From: an uncultured Collinsella sp.
Lineage (GTDB): Bacteria; Actinomycetota; Coriobacteriia; Coriobacteriales; Coriobacteriaceae
Direction of reading: 5' to 3'
DNA: 22,809 nt
Assembly (NCBI GenBank): GCA_900549085.1
Contig: URMO01000030.1
Coordinates: 1 to 22,809 of the forward strand
The translations under genes were made by a program, and so were the position numbers. A model generated the notes under the pieces. It was not told where the DNA came from. It did not search any database and saw only the letters and a program-made list of their open reading frames with translations. The stretch's first letter is position 1. Every line of letters begins with the position of its first letter. Shown here one piece after another: positions 16,783 through 22,809 of this stretch.

Positions 16783-17214
16783 ATGTCCAAGTACATCTCT
16801 GAGCTCATGTCGCCGCAGCTTATGGGCGTCATCTATGCCTTTGTTGGCTTTATCATCGCCCTGTACGTGCTGTCGGTCGTCTATGTGTTCATCGACGCTC
16901 GCCGCCGCGGCGCCAGCGCCTACGTGGCATGGGGCATCATCGCCCTCATTCCGTTTGTGGGCCTCATCGCCTACCTGGTCCTGCGTCCGCACTCCTACGC
17001 GGCCGACCGCGAGGAGCAGGAGCTTGACATGGCCCTGCGCGAGCGCCAGCTTGCCCAGTACGGCACCTGCCCGCAGTGCGGCGCCCCCATCGAGAAGGAC
17101 TTTGTCGTCTGCCCCGTGTGCGACACCCAGGTCCGTAACGTGTGCCCCAGCTGCCATCGCCCGCTCGATGCGCACTGGAAGGTCTGCCCCTACTGCCGAA
17201 CTCGCATCCAGTAA
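16783..17214 (+). CDS. Small membrane protein with C-terminal double zinc ribbon
   Basis: A 143-aa protein with two predicted membrane helices (about residues 14-37 and 46-67, the latter AYVAWGIIALIPFVGLIAYLVL-like and resembling the PLDc_N/phospholipase-D N-terminal type) and a charged linker (70-93). Two zinc ribbons follow: Cys96/Cys99/Cys110/Cys113 and Cys121/Cys124/Cys135/Cys138. The ribbons probably face the cytoplasm. No enzymatic domain is present; a structural, adaptor or sensing role is possible but unproved. Ribosome-binding site AAAGG is about 10 nt upstream of ATG 16783. The start is 101 bp after the 14-copy repeat array, which might influence its expression. It appears to be a single-gene unit before thrS. 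Confidence 0.8.
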   Translation: MSKYISELMSPQLMGVIYAFVGFIIALYVLSVVYVFIDARRRGASAYVAWGIIALIPFVGLIAYLVLRPHSYAADREEQELDMALRERQLAQYGTCPQCGAPIEKDFVVCPVCDTQVRNVCPSCHRPLDAHWKVCPYCRTRIQ

Positions 17215-17323
17215 CGCATCCATCGCCGGGCCGGCCGTAAGCCACGGGCGCCGCGCGTCCCGCGCAAACCGCACACGCGCTCCGCCAGCGCCGCCCCCAC
17301 ACGATGAAGCATGCGTAGAAAAT

Positions 17324-17354
17324 CGCCCGCCGTGCCATTAAGGTGCGGCGGGCG
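17324..17354 (+). terminator. Hairpin terminator-like structure before thrS
   Basis: CGCCCGCCG (17324-17332) pairs with CGGCGGGCG (17346-17354), extended inward by four pairs including two G-U to a loop ATTAA. The + strand has only CTTGTAT after it, while the - strand has ATTTT. It probably ends the zinc ribbon transcript imperfectly. The thrS -35 begins 2 nt later. The stretch 17215-17323 before it shows nothing recognisable. Confidence 0.5.
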
Positions 17355-17355
17355 C

Positions 17356-17383
17356 TTGTATACCAAGGTAACCTGCCTATAAT
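17356..17383 (+). promoter_or_regulatory. Promoter of thrS
   Basis: A consensus -10 TATAAT (17378-17383) is preceded at 16 nt by TTGTAT (17356-17361), four of six matches to the -35 consensus. Transcription would begin near 17390, giving a leader of about 88 nt. No T-box motif is visible in that leader. Confidence 0.6.
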
Positions 17384-17477
17384 GATGCAAGTCAAAAACG
17401 CCGCGCCCACCAAGCGCCATATCAGCGCAGGGCGCCCGCACTTGTACACCAGGCATCCGAGAGGAGAAAACATACCC

Positions 17478-19241
<1,764 letters not shown>

Positions 19242-19263
19242 CACAAACAATACAAGAATTAAC

Positions 19264-19298
19264 AAAGGCGATCGTCCTTTTGGGCGGTCGCCTTTTTT
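19264..19298 (+). terminator. Intrinsic terminator of thrS
   Basis: AAAGGCGATCGTCC (19264-19277) pairs with 19282-19295 over 14 bp including two G-U pairs, with a TTTT loop and a run of T to 19298. It lies 22 nt after the thrS stop. Confidence 0.9.
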
Positions 19299-19312
19299 GT
19301 TGTCTATAGAAG

Positions 19313-19341
19313 AAAAGCCGCTGGTTAGAGCGGCTTTTTTT
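19313..19341 (+). terminator. Second tandem terminator after thrS
   Basis: AAAAGCCGCT (19313-19322) pairs perfectly with AGCGGCTTTT (19329-19338) around the loop GGTTAG, followed by T to 19341. The double terminator insulates the polysaccharide locus from thrS. Confidence 0.85.
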
Positions 19342-19350
19342 GTTGTGCAA

Positions 19351-19480
19351 AAAGGTACAGGTTTTTGTAGAGGCGTATGGAGATGCACCCATTCGCGGCG
19401 CATTTTGTGCAATCTGGGAAAACGCGAGCAGTTTGCTCGTATAATGAACTCCGTCGAAAGATACAAAAACCTGTACTTTT
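19351..19480 (+). promoter_or_regulatory. Promoter region of the polysaccharide locus, enclosed by 19-bp inverted repeats
   Basis: Arms 19351-19369 and 19462-19480 pair over 19 bp with one G-U; the central 15 bp are perfect. Between them is a consensus -10 TATAAT (19440-19445) directly preceded by the palindrome CGAGCA-GTT-TGCTCG (19425-19439), with no good -35. This suggests a promoter dependent on an activator or covered by a repressor. Transcription would start near 19452, putting the right arm in the leader. Further downstream, TCCGCG/CGCGGA (19530-19546) can form a small leader hairpin before the NusG-like gene. The rest of 19481-19566 shows nothing else. Confidence 0.5.
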
Positions 19481-19566
19481 GCGACTGCGCCTAGCTGCGA
19501 GCGAGAAGCCTGTTCTTAACGCCCCTGCATCCGCGTGCGTCGCGGAGCTGGAGAAGGGGGCGAGAC

Positions 19567-20157
19567 ATGGAACAGACGATGCGGCGCCAAGAGCAGCTGC
19601 CCGGTGCCTTTAGTGGCGCTACTACCAACAGCCAGCATGGCCGTGTCCGCTGGTATTTGGTCCACACCCCCAACGGTAAAGAGCGCGAGATCTGCGAAAA
19701 GGTCCGCCGCATTATCCCGCACGAGCTGATGCAGGACGCTTTTGTGATGCAAAAGGAGTTCTGGTTTAAGCGGGACGGCGCCTGGTCGCTCCAAACCAAA
19801 CCCATGTACAAGGAATACTTCTTCGTCGCCACGCGCGATGCCGCCCTGCTCGATAAGGCTTTGGCCCAGTTGAGTTTTGGCTGCCGCATTGCCGGTAGCA
19901 GGGAGCGGGCCTATGCGCCCATGCCAGACGATGCGCAGGACTGGTACCGCAGCGTGCTCGACGCCGCCGGCGTGGTGCGCAATAGCGTAGCCCGCATAGA
20001 AGATGGCGTGCTGCACATAGAGCAGGGACCCTTGGTAGGGCAAGAGGCCCGTGTAAAGAAGATCGACCGTCACAAGCGCTGGTGCCTGGTAGACGTGGGC
20101 GAAGGCGACTCCGCTTTTAGGGAGCTGCTTCCGCTGGACGTGCCCAGCAAAACGTAA
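19567..20157 (+). CDS. NusG-family transcription antiterminator (LoaP/RfaH-like paralogue)
   Basis: A 196-aa specialised NusG paralogue. The NGN domain begins RWYLVHTPNGKE (residues 28-39) and runs to about 130; the KOW domain starts GPLVGQEARVKKIDRHKR at 154. Such proteins bind elongating RNA polymerase and let it pass terminators in long operons. RfaH acts on cell-surface polysaccharide operons, and LoaP in Firmicutes and Actinobacteria is often encoded beside polysaccharide or natural-product clusters. Its place as first gene of a glycan locus supports that role. GAAGGGGG (19553-19560) lies 6 nt before ATG 19567. The 25 N-terminal residues before the NGN domain are low-complexity and polar. 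LoaP is favoured over RfaH from context, not from a decisive motif. Confidence 0.85.
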   Translation: MEQTMRRQEQLPGAFSGATTNSQHGRVRWYLVHTPNGKEREICEKVRRIIPHELMQDAFVMQKEFWFKRDGAWSLQTKPMYKEYFFVATRDAALLDKALAQLSFGCRIAGSRERAYAPMPDDAQDWYRSVLDAAGVVRNSVARIEDGVLHIEQGPLVGQEARVKKIDRHKRWCLVDVGEGDSAFRELLPLDVPSKT

Positions 20158-20202
20158 GGGGACGTTGCGCCGGCAATTCATCTGCAATTTGAATTCATCG
20201 AT

Positions 20203-20213
20203 GGGGGGGGGGG
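20203..20213 (+). repeat. 11-G homopolymer tract ahead of the phosphoglycosyl transferase
   Basis: Eleven consecutive G lie in the 74-nt gap between the antiterminator and the next gene. The first G completes an ATG (20201-20203). In the present state that frame ends at TGA 20219-20221 after six codons. Loss of one G, or gain of two, would fuse it in frame to the GTG-start gene at 20232. Tracts like this are classic slipped-strand (phase-variable) sites; here that is inference. Confidence 0.85.
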
Positions 20214-20230
20214 ATCCCTGAGGACAGGGA
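20214..20230 (+). promoter_or_regulatory. Hairpin presenting the ribosome-binding site of the phosphoglycosyl transferase
   Basis: TCCCTG (20215-20220) and CAGGGA (20225-20230) form a 6-bp stem with tetraloop AGGA (20221-20224), which is the core of the only plausible Shine-Dalgarno (GAGGA) for GTG 20232. The stem ends 2 nt before the start codon and begins 2 nt after the G tract, so tract length or an RNA-binding protein could affect initiation. Confidence 0.5.
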
Positions 20231-20231
20231 C

Positions 20232-20993
20232 GTGGATTTGAACTTGACTAGTAAAGAAGTGACAGGGAAAAACGCGCCGGTGGGGGCCGCGCTTGTTGCC
20301 CAGGCAATGAACGGCGGCGACGTGACCGTGCGCTACAAGACCATGCAGGCCGTGAAGGACTGGGACCGCACGCGCCTGGCCTACCGCACCTTCAAGCGCG
20401 CGTTCGACATCGTGTTCAGCGGCTGCGTGCTGGCCGTCATCGCCGTGCCGAGCCTGGCGCTCGCCGCGGCAATCCGCCTGGAGAGCGAGGGCAACCCGTT
20501 CTACAGCCAGATCCGCGTGGGCCAGACCCACCGCGACGGCAGCCTGTCCACCTTCCGCATGTGGAAGTTCCGCTCCATGTACAGGGATGCCGACGAGCGC
20601 CTCGCAGAGCTCAAGGGACAGAACGAGATCGCCGGCGCCATGTTCAAGATGAAGGACGACCCGCGCGTAACCAAGATCGGCAAGTTCATCCGCAAGCACT
20701 CCATCGACGAGTTCCCGCAGTTCCTCAACGTGTTCCTGGGCCAGATGTCAGTCGTGGGCCCCCGCCCGCCGCTGCCCAACGAGGTCGCGGAGTACACCGA
20801 GTACGACCTGCAGCGCCTGGCCGTAAAGCCCGGGATCACCGGCTGGTGGCAGGTGACGGACCGCAACGACACCGACTTCGACGGCATGGTCCGCCGCGAC
20901 CTGGAGTACATCGCCAAACGCGGCGTGGTCACCGATTTAAAGATTGTTCTCCTCACAGTCGTTGAGGTCTTTACCGGTGGCGGTGCTTGCTAG
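20232..20993 (+). CDS. Monotopic phosphoglycosyl transferase (bacterial sugar transferase family)
   Basis: Transfers a sugar-1-phosphate from a nucleotide sugar to undecaprenyl phosphate, the first membrane step of surface polysaccharide assembly. The 253-aa protein has a polar N-terminus (1-50), one hydrophobic membrane-entering helix (about 58-82, FDIVFSGCVLAVIAVPSLAL), and the catalytic domain with KFRSM at 112-116, the Asp159-Glu160 catalytic dyad in SIDEFPQ, and VGPRPPLP. It lacks the four-helix N-terminal domain of WbaP-type proteins, so it belongs to the short PglC/WecA-unrelated monotopic class or an intermediate form. The sugar cannot be told. The start is GTG 20232 with GAGGA 7 nt upstream inside a hairpin loop. 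The stop abuts the ATG of the next gene. Confidence 0.88.
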   Translation: MDLNLTSKEVTGKNAPVGAALVAQAMNGGDVTVRYKTMQAVKDWDRTRLAYRTFKRAFDIVFSGCVLAVIAVPSLALAAAIRLESEGNPFYSQIRVGQTHRDGSLSTFRMWKFRSMYRDADERLAELKGQNEIAGAMFKMKDDPRVTKIGKFIRKHSIDEFPQFLNVFLGQMSVVGPRPPLPNEVAEYTEYDLQRLAVKPGITGWWQVTDRNDTDFDGMVRRDLEYIAKRGVVTDLKIVLLTVVEVFTGGGAC

Positions 20994-22103
20994 ATGACTG
21001 AACCGATTAGGGTAGCCCAGGTTGTTGGCAAGATGGTTGGCGGCGGCGTCGAGGCCGTTGTCATGAACTATTATCGCCATATTGACCGAAGTAAAGTCCA
21101 GTTCGATTTTCTTGTCGATTCAGATTCGACGCTCGTGCCACGTGAAGAGATCGAATCGCTTGGTGGTCGAATCTTTGAGATTCCGCCCTACCAGCATGCG
21201 ATTGAATATCAGCGAGAGCTTCAAAGCCTCTTTACGCAAGAGGGCTGGAAGATAGTGCACAGCCATATCAACGCGCTTTCCGTCTTTCCGCTTCGCGCCG
21301 CGAAGAAGGCAGGGGTACCCGTGCGTATCGCCCACAGCCACTCGACGAGCGGCAAAGGCGAGTTTGCAAAAAATGCCCTTAAAGGCTTTTTGAAACTGTT
21401 TTCGACAAGGTATCCAACTGATTTGGCGGCCTGTACTGAGTATGCCGGTAAATGGCTGTTCGGCTCATCCCATTTTACTGTCTTTAATAATGCTATCGAT
21501 TTGAGCAGTTTTTCTTTCAATCGATCGATTAGGGATGAGCAACGTGCTGGGCTTGGAGCGCAGGACGATACGCTGGTATTGGGGAATATCGGTAGGTTCA
21601 TCCCCCAGAAGAATCAGCTGTTTTTGCTTGATGTTTTCAAGGCGGTTTATGCTCAGAATCCTGATTCCATCCTTGTTATCTGCGGCGATGGAAAGTTGAG
21701 ACCGCAGGCGGAGGAAAAGGCGCGCTCGCTGGGAATTGCGTCTGCGGTGCGTTTTCTCGGTCAGATTTCCAATGTACAGGACGTCTATCAGGCGCTTGAT
21801 TTATTCGTTCTCCCTAGTCTGTACGAGGGCCTCGGAATGGTCGCGATTGAGGCCCAGGTCTCCGGTCTCCCGTGCATCTGCTCTGAGAGGGTCCCCAACG
21901 AGGTCGCGCTATCCGGTCGGTGCAGCTTCGTTCCGTTGAGTGCGGGTATTGAGGGTTGGTCCAATGCTGTCCTTACCACACGCACAGATGTCGTTAATCG
22001 TTCCGATCCCCAAGCATCTCTGGGGCTTGAATCTTATGACATCTTTAGGGCAGCGCCCAAGCTCGAAGAGTACTACCTGAAGTTATTTGAAACGGTGAAT
22101 TAA
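20994..22103 (+). CDS. GT4-type (GT-B fold) glycosyltransferase
   Basis: A 369-aa retaining glycosyltransferase predicted to extend the lipid-linked oligosaccharide at the cytoplasmic face of the membrane. The N-terminal domain opens VAQVVGKMVGGGVEAVVMNYY, the glycine-rich acceptor-side loop of this family. The C-terminal nucleotide-sugar domain has GRFIPQKNQLFLLDVF and the E-X7-E motif Glu278/Glu286 in YEGLGMVAIEAQ. The sugar donor is not predictable. ATG 20994 directly follows the stop of the preceding gene. Codon use shifts here to more T- and A-ending codons (TTT, AAT, ATT, GAT) than in the housekeeping genes, a common mark of horizontally exchanged polysaccharide genes. Confidence 0.9.
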   Translation: MTEPIRVAQVVGKMVGGGVEAVVMNYYRHIDRSKVQFDFLVDSDSTLVPREEIESLGGRIFEIPPYQHAIEYQRELQSLFTQEGWKIVHSHINALSVFPLRAAKKAGVPVRIAHSHSTSGKGEFAKNALKGFLKLFSTRYPTDLAACTEYAGKWLFGSSHFTVFNNAIDLSSFSFNRSIRDEQRAGLGAQDDTLVLGNIGRFIPQKNQLFLLDVFKAVYAQNPDSILVICGDGKLRPQAEEKARSLGIASAVRFLGQISNVQDVYQALDLFVLPSLYEGLGMVAIEAQVSGLPCICSERVPNEVALSGRCSFVPLSAGIEGWSNAVLTTRTDVVNRSDPQASLGLESYDIFRAAPKLEEYYLKLFETVN

Positions 22104-22809
22104 TGAATATTTGTATTTTAACGTGGCTCCATAATCAAAATTTCGGTACGTTGCTTCAGGCTTATGCCCTACAGCAGTTTTTGAAGGCAGAAGGGCATGA
22201 CGTTGTCGACGCCGACTATCTTCCCTGCGTTAAAGAAAAGCTACTGAACTGGGCGATCAACCGGAACTCCTTCGATTTATTTGCTGGCAAAGCACGTGAG
22301 CTATTCAATCGCAAGAAGGAACATGATGACTTCGGATCCTCGACGGCTGACGTATTCAATCGCTTTTTGAGCCAGAACATCGAGACCACTGATCGGATTG
22401 TCGATACAGACGGACTGGTCGATTTACGGGGAAAATACGATGCATACGTCTGCGGATCTGATCAAATCTGGTCCCCTTATCTTTTGAATAGGAATTTCTA
22501 TCTCTCTTTTCTAAGCGACAGCGATAAGAGAATCGCGTATGCACCCAGCTTCGGTGTCACGAGCACCACGCAGAGGAAGAAAAAGATCATTACCGATCTG
22601 ATTAAAACGTTCAGCTCTGTGTCTGTTCGTGAAGATGCGGGCGCGGATTTTGTCGAATCCCTCGGTCTCGAGCGCCCTTCACAGGTTGTGGACCCTGTCC
22701 TGCTCCTGTCGAAAGAGGACTGGGCCCCGCTCATCAACGGTAAATGTCCTGAGCCCGGGAAAATCGTCTGCTATTTCCTTGGGAATAGGCCGTTTTACAG
22801 GAAAGCTGT
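22103..22809 (+). CDS. Polysaccharide pyruvyl transferase family protein, 3'-truncated by the window
   Basis: An open frame starts at ATG 22103, overlapping the TAA of the preceding gene (TAATG), and runs without a stop to the window end (235 complete codons). It begins MNICILTWLHNQNFGTLLQA and contains YDAYVCGSDQIW (residues 113-124), then RIAYAPSFG and SVREDAG followed by DPVLLL. These are the recognisable landmarks of the PF04230 family, which adds pyruvate ketals to sugars or acts on related glycan substrates; some members have other functions. Codon use includes TTA, CTA, AGG and AGA, rare in the left part of the window, indicating different ancestry. The fourth visible gene of the polysaccharide operon; the locus clearly continues beyond the window. 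Confidence 0.88.
   Translation, partial: MNICILTWLHNQNFGTLLQAYALQQFLKAEGHDVVDADYLPCVKEKLLNWAINRNSFDLFAGKARELFNRKKEHDDFGSSTADVFNRFLSQNIETTDRIVDTDGLVDLRGKYDAYVCGSDQIWSPYLLNRNFYLSFLSDSDKRIAYAPSFGVTSTTQRKKKIITDLIKTFSSVSVREDAGADFVESLGLERPSQVVDPVLLLSKEDWAPLINGKCPEPGKIVCYFLGNRPFYRKA

Noticed and set aside
20190..20255. Cloning-vector polylinker (EcoRI, ClaI, BamHI and SpeI sites close together around the G tract)
   Set aside because: The sites lie between natural genes with no vector backbone; short palindromes can occur by chance. An assembly error in G count remains possible.

Overview
The window reads as a stretch of high-GC actinobacterial chromosome. The gene content, the strong GC3 codon bias of the housekeeping genes and the mix of families (fused Mo/Fe-S hydroxylase, GlpA-like oxidoreductase with a DUF1667 partner, NusG-paralogue-led polysaccharide locus) suggest a gut Coriobacteriia, most likely Collinsella or a close relative. 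That assignment is inference from memory; no database was searched.

Layout. 1-2526 is the 3' part of a fused [2Fe-2S]/molybdopterin hydroxylase gene, closed by an intrinsic terminator. 2667-9317 is a housekeeping block on the + strand: tRNA-Leu(UAG), trigger factor (tig), clpP, clpX, a strong terminator, then valS behind a structured leader. 9592-10935 is folC, behind a hairpin element and a terminator. On the - strand lie an M24 aminopeptidase (12264-11176) and, after a gene-free gap, a three-gene redox operon (15972-12750: GlpA-like FAD enzyme with BFD domain, FAD/NAD(P) oxidoreductase, DUF1667 protein). An 810-bp gene-free gap follows, then on the + strand a small membrane-anchored double zinc ribbon protein and thrS, which has a recognisable promoter and tandem terminators. 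From 19567 a polysaccharide locus begins: NusG/LoaP-type antiterminator, monotopic phosphoglycosyl transferase, GT4 glycosyltransferase, and a polysaccharide pyruvyl transferase cut by the window end. Composition becomes more AT-rich in the last two genes.

The genes are mostly ordinary; the unusual material is between them. (1) At 16143-16681, fourteen copies of a 16-bp motif (consensus TGTTACAGATTGAGAT) alternate strictly in orientation every 39-42 bp, making seven inverted pairs with variable 23-26-nt spacers. (2) Two hairpin-bounded elements (10980-11117 and 12424-12583) have unrelated arms, each self-complementary with at most one mismatch, but share a 49-nt internal core with a 23-nt identical run. 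(3) Around the second element, several inverted repeats are nested in one 424-bp composite (12319-12742). (4) An 11-G tract (20203-20213) sits just ahead of the initiating phosphoglycosyl transferase, where a change in tract length would alter an upstream frame, so it may be a phase-variation switch for the surface glycan. (5) The leaders of valS, folC and the polysaccharide locus contain long-range complementary segments.

How the genes work together: tig-clpP-clpX form a nascent-chain folding and proteolysis cluster. The three - strand redox genes look like one enzyme system. The locus at the right end looks like an antiterminator-controlled operon for an extracellular or capsular polysaccharide.
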